DNA of 64,000 nt from NCBI GenBank assembly GCA_000063525.1, contig CT978603.1, positions 1 through 64,000 of the forward strand, written 5' to 3'. The DNA is from Synechococcus sp. RCC307 (GTDB lineage: Bacteria > Cyanobacteriota > Cyanobacteriia > PCC-6307 > Cyanobiaceae). Shown here in pieces: positions 37,149-45,200 of this stretch; position 1 is the first letter of the stretch; every line of letters begins with the position of its first letter. The notes beneath the pieces were generated by a model. The model saw nothing but the letters and a program-made list of their open reading frames with translations, was not told where the DNA came from and made no database searches. Position numbers and translations under genes: made by a program.

Positions 37149-38747
37149 ATGGCTAAGCAGATTGTGAGCATCGGGCTTTCTCTCACAGCTGCCGGGGACG
37201 TCTTATTTCGTTGCCCGCCAGATCCTGTTAGCCAAGCCCAGATTCGGCGGATCAGACCGCGCGGCCGCTGGCAGCAACGCCAAGGCGGTTGGGTCTTCCC
37301 TTTTGAGGCTGCCTGGCAGCTGACGCATCACTTCGGTGAGCGTTTTCCCATTGATCCGGCGCTGCAGCAGTGGCTCGACCAGGTGCGCTGCCCATTGCCG
37401 CCTTTGCCAGCTCACCGTGAGCTGATTGCTGCGGCTGATTTGCAGCAGCCCCTCTCCGATGGCCGCCAGCTGCTGGCCCATCAACGGGCTGGGGTGCGTT
37501 GGTTACTGGCACGCCGCGGGGCGGTGTTGGCCGATGAAATGGGCCTGGGCAAAACCCTGACTGCGTTGGCTGCCGCGCGGGCCTTGCTGCGCTGCAGTGC
37601 CACCCGTTTGCTGGTGGTGGCTCCTGTTGGGCTCCACGACCATTGGCGCCGTGAGGCGCTGGCGTTGCAGCTCAGCCCCGAATTGCTGAGTTGGGCTCGC
37701 CTGCCGCAGGAGCCGCCCGATGGTGGCTGTGTGTTGGTGGTGGATGAAGCCCATTTCGCCCAGAACAGTCAGGCCAAGCGAACTCAGGCGCTGTTGCGTT
37801 TGGCGCGCCATCCACGCATCCGGGCGGTGTGGTTGTTGACGGGCACCCCTTTAAAAAACGGCCGGCCTGTTCAATTGCTGCCGTTGTTAATGGCCATTGG
37901 CCACCCCTTAGCCCGGGATCGGCTCGCCTACGAAACCCTGTTTTGCAACGGGCATTGGCGTCAAAGCGGCCCGCGCATGGTGTGGGACTGCCAAGGGGCC
38001 AGCCGCCTGGATGAGCTCCAGCGTTTGCTGCGGCCCCAGTTGCTGCATCGCCGCAAACGCGATTGCTTGGATCTGCCCCCGAAGCTGCGCCGCTTCCACG
38101 GGGTGGTGCTCAAGCCCGAGGCACAGCATCAGTTTGATTGGGCTTTGCAGCAGCGTTTAGACGCCTACCGCAAGCGCGCGGCTGCCGGCTTGGTGCGCTC
38201 AGATGCGGAGCGTTTGGCCCTGCTCACTGCGCTGAGACAACTGAGCTCCTTTCACAAGTTGGCTGCCCTGCAGCAGCTGCTTGATCAGCTCCAAGTCTCG
38301 GGTGATCCGGTGGTGGTGTTCAGCGGTTTTCGCGGGCCGCTGCTGCAGCTGCATCGCTTGCGCGGCGGTGAGCTGCTCACCGGCCTGGTGGATCCAGCGG
38401 AGCGGCTGGAGCGGCTGCAGCGATTTCAACAGGGCGATTCCAATTTGCTGCTGGCCACCTATGGCGTTGCTGGTTTGGGTCTTGGCTTGCAGCGAGCTTC
38501 TCAGGTGATCTTGCTTGAGCGTCCTTGGACGCCCGGTGATGCTGAGCAGGCGGAGGATCGCTGCCACCGTTTTGGCACCCGCCGCACCGTGGAATGCCAT
38601 TGGCTTCAGCTCGGAGGGGCTGACGCTTTGGTGGATGGCTTGATCCTCAGCAAATCCGAGCGCATTGAAGTGGTGCTGGGTCGTCAGCGGCGGCAGCTGC
38701 GCCGCCAAGGTTTGGCGCGCATGCTTGATGAATTGCTGCAGAGCTAG
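37149..38747 (+). CDS. SNF2-family DNA translocase (SMARCAL1/ZRANB3-like)
   Basis: The 532-residue protein has Walker A DEMGLGKT (129-136), DEAH box VVDEAHFAQN (about 197-206), LTGTPLKN as motif III and QAEDRCHRFG as motif VI, so it is a complete SNF2 ATPase. The N-terminus has a short WQQRQGGWVFPFEAAWQL segment that resembles the HARP motif of SMARCAL1-type annealing helicases. Such enzymes remodel stalled replication forks. Its stop shares a CTAG (38744-38747) with the opposing gene. Confidence 0.9.
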   Translation: MAKQIVSIGLSLTAAGDVLFRCPPDPVSQAQIRRIRPRGRWQQRQGGWVFPFEAAWQLTHHFGERFPIDPALQQWLDQVRCPLPPLPAHRELIAAADLQQPLSDGRQLLAHQRAGVRWLLARRGAVLADEMGLGKTLTALAAARALLRCSATRLLVVAPVGLHDHWRREALALQLSPELLSWARLPQEPPDGGCVLVVDEAHFAQNSQAKRTQALLRLARHPRIRAVWLLTGTPLKNGRPVQLLPLLMAIGHPLARDRLAYETLFCNGHWRQSGPRMVWDCQGASRLDELQRLLRPQLLHRRKRDCLDLPPKLRRFHGVVLKPEAQHQFDWALQQRLDAYRKRAAAGLVRSDAERLALLTALRQLSSFHKLAALQQLLDQLQVSGDPVVVFSGFRGPLLQLHRLRGGELLTGLVDPAERLERLQRFQQGDSNLLLATYGVAGLGLGLQRASQVILLERPWTPGDAEQAEDRCHRFGTRRTVECHWLQLGGADALVDGLILSKSERIEVVLGRQRRQLRRQGLARMLDELLQS

Positions 38748-39082
38748 CGGCAGCTATCGGCCCGCACCAAAATTTCGGCGCGCAGGTCGTTGTGGCTCTT
38801 CGCTCCGCTGGCTTGGAGCAGAGCAGCTGCTTGGGCGATGTCTTGGCAGGCGGCTTGCTTGTTCTGCAGCAAGGTGTGCAGAAGAAAGCGATCGTTGCGG
38901 GGTCGCGGATCCTGGGGATGGGCTTTCACCACCCGGTTGCAGCGCTGCAAGGCTCTGTCCAGGGCATTGGCTTCCACATCGGCTAAGCAACTGTCCGCCT
39001 CCAAATGGCTGGAGCGGCATGCACTCAGGATCACCAACCCCATCCCCACACCGATGGCTTTGGTCAGCTGACCCTTGCCCAT
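38744..39082 (-). CDS. Small lipoprotein
   Basis: The 112-residue protein has a lipobox LSAC with Cys22 after a hydrophobic leader (IGVGMGLVILSAC). The mature part carries a TPR-like helical pair (LDRALQRCNRVVKAHPQDPR) and three more cysteines. It is likely anchored to the outer membrane or periplasmic face. Function is unknown. Confidence 0.7.
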   Translation of the reverse strand: MGKGQLTKAIGVGMGLVILSACRSSHLEADSCLADVEANALDRALQRCNRVVKAHPQDPRPRNDRFLLHTLLQNKQAACQDIAQAAALLQASGAKSHNDLRAEILVRADSCR

Positions 39083-39088
39083 GACGCG

Positions 39089-39469
39089 TCAGTAGCTGTA
39101 GCGGTCGTCGTCTGTGGTGCTGCTCTCGTTGCTCAGGCCGGCATCAAAGTCTTTGCCTGTGGTTTCGCCGCCGGCGAAGAGGGCCCCCAGGTACTTGCCG
39201 CAGTCTTGGTACTTGTCCTGCTTGGTCACCACGCTTTCTGTGACCATCACGGCTGCGTGCTTCGGCGAGGTCTTGAACAGGCCAGTGCTCTGACGCTTGA
39301 TGCGCTCGTAGGCCGCTTTCCAGCTGACGTTGTGGGAATTGCCCGTCTTGCGCATGAAGCAATAGATCTCGGCTCCTTTATCTCCGGCTTCATTGGCTTC
39401 AGCCGGCAGGCTGCCCATGCAGCTCAGCCCCAGGGCCAATGCCATGAGTTGGTAGCGCTTGGCAGCCAT
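39089..39469 (-). CDS. Conserved exported cyanobacterial protein
   Basis: The 126-residue protein starts MAAKRYQLMALALGLSCMGSLPAEA, a signal peptide; the frame from 39499 would hide it. The mature domain has GAEIYCFMRKTGNSHNVSW, RIKRQSTGLFKTSPKHAAVM and a second Cys in YQDCGKYLG, suggesting a disulfide. I recall this as a conserved cyanobacterial domain of unknown function. It is on the same strand as, and 6 bases before, the lipoprotein gene. Confidence 0.7.
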   Translation of the reverse strand: MAAKRYQLMALALGLSCMGSLPAEANEAGDKGAEIYCFMRKTGNSHNVSWKAAYERIKRQSTGLFKTSPKHAAVMVTESVVTKQDKYQDCGKYLGALFAGGETTGKDFDAGLSNESSTTDDDRYSY

Positions 39470-39600
39470 ACCTGTCCCCAGCTTGATGAACTGGGCCAAA
39501 GGTATCGATCCCTTCCCGTCTGTCCATAGCGGTTGAGCCGATCTCCCTTGAGCGAAGCCCGTCTCTGTGTTGTCATCCGCATGACGTCTGGGTTCAGCCT

Positions 39601-39840
39601 GTGGAACCGCTGTCCTTCCGCATCACGCGCAGCACTGAGGGGTTGGCCGAAACCTTGGCCACCTTGTCCCATCGCTTGATCAAGTTGGAGCAGCGCTTGG
39701 CGGCCATGGAGCTTCAGCTGCAAAACCAGATGGCGCCCCATCCGCAGGAGCTCGAAGCTTTGCAATCGGTGGATAGCTTGCTGGCCGATTGCCGTGAGCT
39801 CCTGGCCACATCGGCTCCCGAAATGGATCAAGCGGCTTAG
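39601..39840 (+). CDS. Small coiled-coil protein upstream of umuD
   Basis: GTG 39601 encodes 79 residues with a helical heptad stretch (LSHRLIKLEQRLAAMELQLQ), no signal peptide or membrane span. The umuD LexA box and possible -10 (TAGAAT, 39838-39843) straddle its stop. It may be constitutively expressed ahead of the SOS genes. No family is recognised. Confidence 0.55.
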   Translation: MEPLSFRITRSTEGLAETLATLSHRLIKLEQRLAAMELQLQNQMAPHPQELEALQSVDSLLADCRELLATSAPEMDQAA

Positions 39841-39844
39841 AATT

Positions 39845-39858
39845 AGTACATCTGTACT
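39845..39858 (+). promoter_or_regulatory. LexA (SOS) box of umuDC
   Basis: AGTACATCTGTACT fits RGTACNNNDGTWCB at every position and is a perfect 5-base inverted repeat. It ends 6 bases before the umuD ATG and overlaps a possible -10 (TAGAAT, 39838-39843), the position expected for repression of an SOS promoter. Confidence 0.85.
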
Positions 39859-39864
39859 GATTGC

Positions 39865-40230
39865 ATGGCGGTCGTTGCGGCAGGCTTTCCCAGTCCTGCC
39901 GATGACTACCTCGAAGCGGGGGTTGATCTCAATCGCCAGCTCATTGCTCGCCCCCTCAGCACGTTTTTGTTGCAGGTGAGTGGTGATTCGATGCTGGCCG
40001 ATGGCATTCACCACGGCGACTTGCTGCTGGTGGATCGCAGCTTGCAGCCCCAGCCGGGTCGGGTGGTGGTGGCGGTGCTCGATGGCGCCTTCACGCTCAA
40101 ACGGTTGGAGTGCCATGGCGGCCGCTTGCGTTTACAGGCGGCCCATCCCGGTTACCCCCCCTTGGAATTGGACGCTTGCATTGCGGTTCAGATCTGGGGT
40201 GTGGCCACCCATGTGATCCATCCCCTGTGA
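39865..40230 (+). CDS. umuD: SOS mutagenesis protein UmuD (S24 peptidase fold)
   Basis: UmuD is cleaved on RecA filaments and then joins UmuC as polymerase V. The 121-residue protein has the Ala-Gly cleavage site in VAAGFPSPADDY, the catalytic serine in SGDSMLADGI and the lysine in AFTLKRLE. The short N-terminus and lack of a DNA-binding domain distinguish it from LexA. umuC follows after 6 bases, and a consensus LexA box lies just before the start. Confidence 0.94.
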   Translation: MAVVAAGFPSPADDYLEAGVDLNRQLIARPLSTFLLQVSGDSMLADGIHHGDLLLVDRSLQPQPGRVVVAVLDGAFTLKRLECHGGRLRLQAAHPGYPPLELDACIAVQIWGVATHVIHPL

Positions 40231-40236
40231 GCCCCC

Positions 40237-41517
40237 ATGGCAGCAGCGCTGGCCCTGATTGATTGCAACAACTTCTATGCCTCTTGCGAGCAGCTGTTTG
40301 ATCCAGCGCTGCAGGGACGGCCGGTGGTGGTGCTCTCCAATAACGATGGCTGCATCGTTGCCCGCAGCCGTGAGGCCAGGCAGCTGGGGATTGCCATGGG
40401 CACGCCCTATTTCCAGGTGGCGGATCGGCTGCGCGATCAGCAGGTGGTGGTGCGCAGTTCCAACTACGCCCTCTATGGCGACATGAGCCAGCGGGTGATG
40501 GCGCTCTTGAAGCAGCGGGTGCCGGAGTTGGAGGTGTATTCCATCGATGAAGCCTTCGCGCGTTTGCCCGCCCTGCCCGCCCATGAGCTGAGCAGCTGGG
40601 CTGCGGAGCTGCGGGTGCTGGTGCGTCAGCAGTTGGGCTTGCCCATTGCCCTTGGCATGGCCCCCTCGAAGGTGTTGGCCAAGTTGGCCAATCGTTTGGC
40701 CAAGCGGGATCCCGCGCGGACGGGGGTTTGCAATCTGCTGCTGGAGCCGCAGCTGCCCGATCGTTTGGCGGAGGTGGCCGTTGAGGATCTCTGGGGTGTT
40801 GGTCGCCGCTTGGCGCGCTGGTGCCGTTTACGCGGCTTGGCGACAGCGTTGGATCTGGCGCAGGCTGATTCCGCGTTGATTCGCCAGGGCTGGGGGGTGG
40901 TGGGGCTGCGCCTGCAGCAGGAGTTGCGCGGGATCAGCTGTCTGGCCTTGGAGAGTGAGCCCGCGGCCAAGCAGGAAACCTGCGTGAGCCGCAGTTTTGG
41001 CACAGCGGTGTTGGACCGTCTCAGCCTGCGGGAGGCGGTGGCAGCGCACGTGGTGCGGGGCGCGGAAAAACTGCGCCGTCAGGGTCAACGGGCGAGCCGG
41101 CTGACGGTGTTTGTGCGCACGAGTCCGTTTGCGGCTGGTTTTTATGCCAACAGCATCAGCGTGAGCTTGCCTTTGGCGACAGCGGACACCGCCGTGTTGC
41201 TGCAGCGGGCTCTGCCACTGGTGGATCAGTTGTTTCGCCATGGGTATGCCTTTCAAAAAGCCGGCGTGCTGCTGGGGCAGTTGCAGCCGCAGGAGCATTT
41301 GCAGCACCACCTGTTGGTGCCGTGTTCTCCTCAGCAGCTACGGCGCCGCAGCCGTTTGTTGCAGGCCGTTGATGGGCTGAACCAGCGCTTTGGAACGGGC
41401 ACCGTGCAGTGGGCTGCCGTTGGGGTGGAGCCGGATTGGTGCATGCGGCGTCAGCACTTGTCTGCCCACTTCACCACCAGCAAGGCCGATCTGCCCATGG
41501 TGTCTGCCCATGAATAA
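40237..41517 (+). CDS. umuC: Error-prone DNA polymerase V subunit UmuC
   Basis: UmuC is a Y-family translesion polymerase. The 426-residue protein has Asp9 in LIDCNNFYASCE, SNNDGCIVARS for nucleotide binding and the catalytic Asp-Glu in SIDEAF (near residue 104), then the helix-hairpin-helix (LWGVGRRLARW) and little-finger region. It is co-transcribed with umuD under LexA control. A GC-rich inverted repeat lies 45 bases after the stop. Confidence 0.96.
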   Translation: MAAALALIDCNNFYASCEQLFDPALQGRPVVVLSNNDGCIVARSREARQLGIAMGTPYFQVADRLRDQQVVVRSSNYALYGDMSQRVMALLKQRVPELEVYSIDEAFARLPALPAHELSSWAAELRVLVRQQLGLPIALGMAPSKVLAKLANRLAKRDPARTGVCNLLLEPQLPDRLAEVAVEDLWGVGRRLARWCRLRGLATALDLAQADSALIRQGWGVVGLRLQQELRGISCLALESEPAAKQETCVSRSFGTAVLDRLSLREAVAAHVVRGAEKLRRQGQRASRLTVFVRTSPFAAGFYANSISVSLPLATADTAVLLQRALPLVDQLFRHGYAFQKAGVLLGQLQPQEHLQHHLLVPCSPQQLRRRSRLLQAVDGLNQRFGTGTVQWAAVGVEPDWCMRRQHLSAHFTTSKADLPMVSAHE

Positions 41518-41561
41518 ATGCGAAAAAATTTTGAAATCCACACGCTCTGGGGCCTGCGGTG

Positions 41562-41588
41562 TGCCATGGCCCCTGGCCAGGGGTGGCA
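41562..41588. promoter_or_regulatory. GC-rich inverted repeat between umuC and the next gene
   Basis: CCCCTGGCCAGGGG (41570-41583) is a perfect palindrome flanked by TGCCA (41562-41566) and TGGCA (41584-41588), with a 3-base bulge. It is followed by AT-rich sequence but no T-run on the + strand, so it is not a clear intrinsic terminator. It may end umuC transcription or control the gene at 41609. Confidence 0.4.
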
Positions 41589-41608
41589 GAATAAAAAGAA
41601 AGCGAACC

Positions 41609-41815
41609 ATGGCCTCTCTCGCCTCCGTTCACCCGCAGTCCTGTCCTTACACACCGCTTAGCAATCGTCGCGGATTTGTTGACAGCGGACACCAGATCGA
41701 AAAGTTGGAATTTGCTCTCGCTGTTGCCGTTGGCCGCGGGGATCAGCAGCGCATTCATGAGTTGCGTCAACGCATTGCTGATCTCGGTGACAACCGCGAA
41801 GAGCCGGGTACCTGA
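41609..41815 (+). CDS. Small conserved picocyanobacterial protein
   Basis: ATG 41609 encodes 68 residues: VHPQSCPYTPLSNRRGFVDS, then a helix (QIEKLEFALAVAVGRGDQQR and IHELRQRIADLG) and a short tail. It has no signal or membrane segment. I recall similar small proteins in Synechococcus, with the same PYTPLSNRRGFVD block. Function is unknown. Confidence 0.6.
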   Translation: MASLASVHPQSCPYTPLSNRRGFVDSGHQIEKLEFALAVAVGRGDQQRIHELRQRIADLGDNREEPGT

Positions 41816-41918
41816 TCCATTCCTTTCCACTTCAACCAGTCATTATTGCTATTGCCTTTTGACCCATCATTTGGCAGGGTTAGGAGAGATTGACGGGCAG
41901 TAAGTCGTTCGCTGAGAA

Positions 41919-42158
41919 ATGCTTACACAAATACGTTCAAGTGATGTGAGAGAGACATCACAAGGAAATGGTTCGATTGATCAAGAGAGGGATCAACTCA
42001 AGCTGCAAGCGCAGGGGTTTTACGACGCCGCGAAAGTGAAAGCAGAGGCTGGAGAGGTCAGCGAAGCAGGGCTTTTGATCCTGAAGGGTTTGGATTGTGA
42101 ACGGCGCGCAAAAGCAAAAGGGCCACAGGTTTTGGGCCTAATCCGCAAACGCGGTTGA
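41919..42158 (+). CDS. Orphan small protein, AT-richer than neighbours
   Basis: ATG 41919 encodes 79 residues, mostly polar and helical (EAGEVSEAGLLILKGLDCER). The first third uses codons such as ata, aca and aga that are scarce nearby, and the region upstream (41816-41918) is also AT-richer. It sits next to the tRNA-Gly gene, a common landing place for transferred DNA. It could be a recent acquisition or a fast-evolving local gene. No family is recognised. Confidence 0.5.
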   Translation: MLTQIRSSDVRETSQGNGSIDQERDQLKLQAQGFYDAAKVKAEAGEVSEAGLLILKGLDCERRAKAKGPQVLGLIRKRG

Positions 42159-42174
42159 AATCAGAAATCAAGCA

Positions 42175-42246
42175 AGCGGGTGACCGGACTCGAACCGGCG
42201 ACGTTCAGCTTGGGAAGCTGACATTCTACCACTGAATTACACCCGC
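42175..42246 (-). tRNA. tRNA-Gly (CCC)
   Basis: On the minus strand the acceptor GCGGGTG pairs with CACCCGC, the T-arm carries GGTTCGAGTCC, and the anticodon stem TCAGC/GCTGA encloses the loop TTCCCAA with anticodon CCC (reads GGG). The discriminator is T and the 3' CCA is not encoded. Confidence 0.95.
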
Positions 42247-42330
42247 ATTCTTTCAACTTAGCAAAGGCTCCGTTGGTGAAAGATGGCATCAACGGAGCAT
42301 TGGCTTGGTGGCTCAGTAGCGACCAACTAA

Positions 42331-42774
42331 TTAGCTGGCGCCACCTGCATCGCAGTTCACATCAGCCACGGCAGCCTGGCGTGCGGCCAGCACTGGTTCC
42401 AGCTTGCCTTGCAGTTCGTTGGCAGCCTCTTCCAGGGTGGTGCTCTTGTTGGCGGTGATTTTCTTTGCCTCCTTGTTGAAGGCCATCACTTGCTTTTGCA
42501 GGTCCTGAATCCGCAGTTTTTCCAGGGCGGCTTCGGAGTCCTGGAGCTTGGCCACGGCTTGGGCCAGGTTGTTGCGGGCTTGTTCGGCATCACCAACGGT
42601 GGAGGTGGGGCCGAGCTCGCCAACGGCTTCGAGGGCCTTGCCGACAGCGGCCAGGTTGGCGCACACCGCTGATTCAGCCTTTTGCTCGCTTTGCTGAGGC
42701 GTTGGTTTGCTTTGGCAGGCAGCCAGTGCAAGGGCCACCAGGGCAGATCCCAGCAGCAAGGCAGGACGACGCAT
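42331..42774 (-). CDS. Lipoprotein with helical domain
   Basis: The 147-residue protein has a lipobox LAAC with Cys20 after a short hydrophobic leader. The mature part is a long helical region (about 30-135) rich in Ala, Glu, Gln and Lys with few aromatics, ending in a Cys (VNCDAGGAS). It is probably anchored in a membrane and may be a spacer or assembly factor. No family is recognised. It lies after the aminotransferase on the same strand, 59 bases apart. Confidence 0.7.
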   Translation of the reverse strand: MRRPALLLGSALVALALAACQSKPTPQQSEQKAESAVCANLAAVGKALEAVGELGPTSTVGDAEQARNNLAQAVAKLQDSEAALEKLRIQDLQKQVMAFNKEAKKITANKSTTLEEAANELQGKLEPVLAARQAAVADVNCDAGGAS

Positions 42775-42833
42775 CGGGTGAGGGGTTGCTCACCTCAAGT
42801 GGTAGCCACCCCTGTGGTGACCTGCCCCAGGTT

Positions 42834-43985
42834 TTAGCCCTGAAGCACCGCAGCGGCGGCAGCAACACCAGCCCCCGGTTGGGCTGAAGCCACGCCGAGA
42901 TCCGCCAGGGCACCTTCGATGGCGGCAACGGCGGTGAGTACGTCGCGATCGCACACAAAGCCCAGGTGGCCGATGCGGAACACCTTCCCTTTGAGGTGAT
43001 CTTGGCCGCCCGCCAGCAGGATGTCGTAGCGGCCTTTGACGGCTTTGCGCAGGGCCTCAGCATCCAGGCCAGCTGGTGCCACGGCGGTGATGGCAGGGCT
43101 TCCGTAGCCATCGGCGGCGAACAGGGGCAAGCCAAGGGCGCGCATGGCAGCTTGACTGGCGCGGCGGTGCCGGTCGTGGCGGGCAAAAATCGCCTCTAGC
43201 CCCTCGTCTTGCATCAGATCCAGGGCAGCCTCCAGAGCGAAGTAGAGGTTGACCGGGGGGGTGAAGGGGTTGCTATTGCCCGCCGCTGCTTTGCGGTAGC
43301 GCTCGAGATCCAGATAAAACTTCGGCAAATCGGATTGCTTTTGAGCGGCCCAGGCCCGCTCGCCCATGGCCACAAAGCCAAGGCCTGGCGGAATCATGTA
43401 GCCCTTTTGTGAGCCCGAGCAGACCACATCCAGCCCCCAGGCATCCACTGGCACCGAGCAGGCGCCGAGGCTGGTGACCGCATCCACCACGATCAAGGCC
43501 TCCCCATGGGCTTTGACGTGGCGGTTGATGGTCTCGAGGTCGTTGATGACGCCGGTGGAGGTTTCCGAGTGGGTGAGGATCACCGCCTTAATCGCTTTGG
43601 CGGTGTCGGCTTCCAAAGCGTTGCGGAAGGCTTCGGGATCCAAGGGCTGGCCCCATTCCGCCTTGATGACTTCCACTTCAAGGCCATAGGCCTTGGCCAC
43701 CTTCACCCAGCGCTCGCCGAATTTGCCGTTGTCGCCACAGATCACCTTGTCGCCGCGGCTGAGCACGTTGATGATTCCGGCTTCCATGGCCGCCGTGCCG
43801 CTGCCAGCGAGCACCAGCACATCGCCCTTGGTTTGGTGCAGCCATTGCAGCTGCTCGGTGGTGCGGGCCACGATTTGTTGGAACTCCCCGCTGCGGTGGC
43901 CGATGGGATGGCGTGCCATCGCCAGGAGCACCCGTTCCGGCACCGGAGTGGGGCCAGGGATCATCAGTTGAAGCTTGTCCTTCAT
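42834..43985 (-). CDS. Alanine-glyoxylate/serine-pyruvate-type aminotransferase
   Basis: This class V PLP enzyme of about 383 residues has the N-terminal block MIPGPTPVPERVL, the nucleotide loop region GSGTAAMEAGI and the PLP lysine in CSGSQKGYMIPPG. It probably interconverts alanine, serine, glyoxylate and pyruvate, as in cyanobacterial photorespiration. ATG 43985 (MKDKLQLMIPG) matches homologues; an ATG at 44024 would add 13 residues. It is divergent from cbiD. Confidence 0.9.
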   Translation of the reverse strand: MKDKLQLMIPGPTPVPERVLLAMARHPIGHRSGEFQQIVARTTEQLQWLHQTKGDVLVLAGSGTAAMEAGIINVLSRGDKVICGDNGKFGERWVKVAKAYGLEVEVIKAEWGQPLDPEAFRNALEADTAKAIKAVILTHSETSTGVINDLETINRHVKAHGEALIVVDAVTSLGACSVPVDAWGLDVVCSGSQKGYMIPPGLGFVAMGERAWAAQKQSDLPKFYLDLERYRKAAAGNSNPFTPPVNLYFALEAALDLMQDEGLEAIFARHDRHRRASQAAMRALGLPLFAADGYGSPAITAVAPAGLDAEALRKAVKGRYDILLAGGQDHLKGKVFRIGHLGFVCDRDVLTAVAAIEGALADLGVASAQPGAGVAAAAAVLQG

Positions 43986-44053
43986 GCCGCTGGGTGGGGG
44001 GCCGGAATCCGGCTGGTGGATCATTCACCTTAAAAAGCAGCCGGTTATCCCCT

Positions 44054-45175
44054 TTGTCCGCCTCGTCCGCCCTCGACTCCGGCTACACCCTTCCGGTCTG
44101 GGTGGCGGTGGCCGCGGTGGCCGCGCTGCGGCAGCTCCGCGGGGATCCATCGGCCGAGCGAATTGGCCTTGAGCTGCTGCAGCCGGCAGGGCAACGGGAG
44201 CTTCCGATTGAGGCAGTGGCTCCCTTCGCCGATGGCAGTGCCTTGGCCATCAGCCGCTGTGATCCAGGCCCTGGCATGGATCTCACCCGGGGGTTGGCGG
44301 TGTGGGTGCGGGCCCGCTGGGCGGAGCCGCTTGAGGGGGCCTGCTTTCAGTTGCAAGCCGGCGTTGGTGTGGGTCGCCTGGTGGAGGGAGGTGAGGTGTG
44401 CCTCTCGGGCTTTGCCCGCGACCTGCTGCAGCACAACCTGGCTGCCTTGGTGCCGGCTGATCGTTCGGTGGCGCTGGAGGTGGTGTTGCCGCAAGGGCGC
44501 GAAAGGGCCCTGCGCACCTCCAATGCCGCCTTTGGGGTGGTGGAGGGATTGGCCTTGATCGGCACCCAAGCGGAGGTGCAGCGCAGTGCGGCGCCGGATC
44601 AGTTGCAGGGCGCTTTGGATGAGTTGCGTCAGCGCGCTGAGCGGCCGCAGGGTTGCCCTGAGTTGGTGTTGGTGGTGGGGGAAAACGGTTTGGACTTGGC
44701 CCCTCGCTTGGGCTTGCCAGTTGAAGTGCTCCTGAAAAGCGGCAATTGGATTGGTCCGCTGCTGGCCGCGGCAGCGGAGCAGGGGGTGCAGCGGCTGCTG
44801 TTGTTCGGCTACCACGGCAAATTGCTCAAGCTGGCGGGCGGCATCTTTCACACCCACCACCACCTGGCCGATGGTCGCGCTGAGGTGCTCACCGCATTAG
44901 CGGCTTTGGAGGGGGTGCAGGGCGAGTTGCTTCGTGAGCTGCACAGCAGCGCCACCACCGAAGCCGCGTTGCAGCTGCTGCGGCAGCGGGAACCTGAGCT
45001 GGAGCAGCGGTTGCGGCAGCGCATCACAGCGGCCATCGAAAAGCGCGCAGCGGCCAGTATTCAGGCCACCACCGGTTTGACCCTCGAGCCAGGGGTCGCG
45101 CTATTTGATCGCTCCCGTCAGTTGTGGGCGGTTGGACCGCGGGGTCAGTCCTGGTTCGCTGAGGCTGCGTTTTAG
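44054..45175 (+). CDS. cbiD: Cobalt-precorrin-5B C1-methyltransferase CbiD
   Basis: CbiD methylates C-1 in the anaerobic (cobalt-early) route of the corrin ring. The 373-residue protein begins [20 protein letters not shown] from TTG 44054 and keeps the family blocks [20 protein letters not shown] and [20 protein letters not shown]. Marine picocyanobacteria make pseudocobalamin, which fits the gene. No other cobalamin genes are adjacent. guaA follows 25 bases later. Confidence 0.93.
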   Translation: MSASSALDSGYTLPVWVAVAAVAALRQLRGDPSAERIGLELLQPAGQRELPIEAVAPFADGSALAISRCDPGPGMDLTRGLAVWVRARWAEPLEGACFQLQAGVGVGRLVEGGEVCLSGFARDLLQHNLAALVPADRSVALEVVLPQGRERALRTSNAAFGVVEGLALIGTQAEVQRSAAPDQLQGALDELRQRAERPQGCPELVLVVGENGLDLAPRLGLPVEVLLKSGNWIGPLLAAAAEQGVQRLLLFGYHGKLLKLAGGIFHTHHHLADGRAEVLTALAALEGVQGELLRELHSSATTEAALQLLRQREPELEQRLRQRITAAIEKRAAASIQATTGLTLEPGVALFDRSRQLWAVGPRGQSWFAEAAF

Positions 45176-45200
45176 GCTCTTTCGATTGCCTTACGTGCCG

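Noticed and set aside
41518-41658. 46-codon ORF directly after the umuC stop (ATG 41518)
   Set aside because: No ribosome site of its own, crosses the palindrome and overlaps the better gene at 41609 in another frame.
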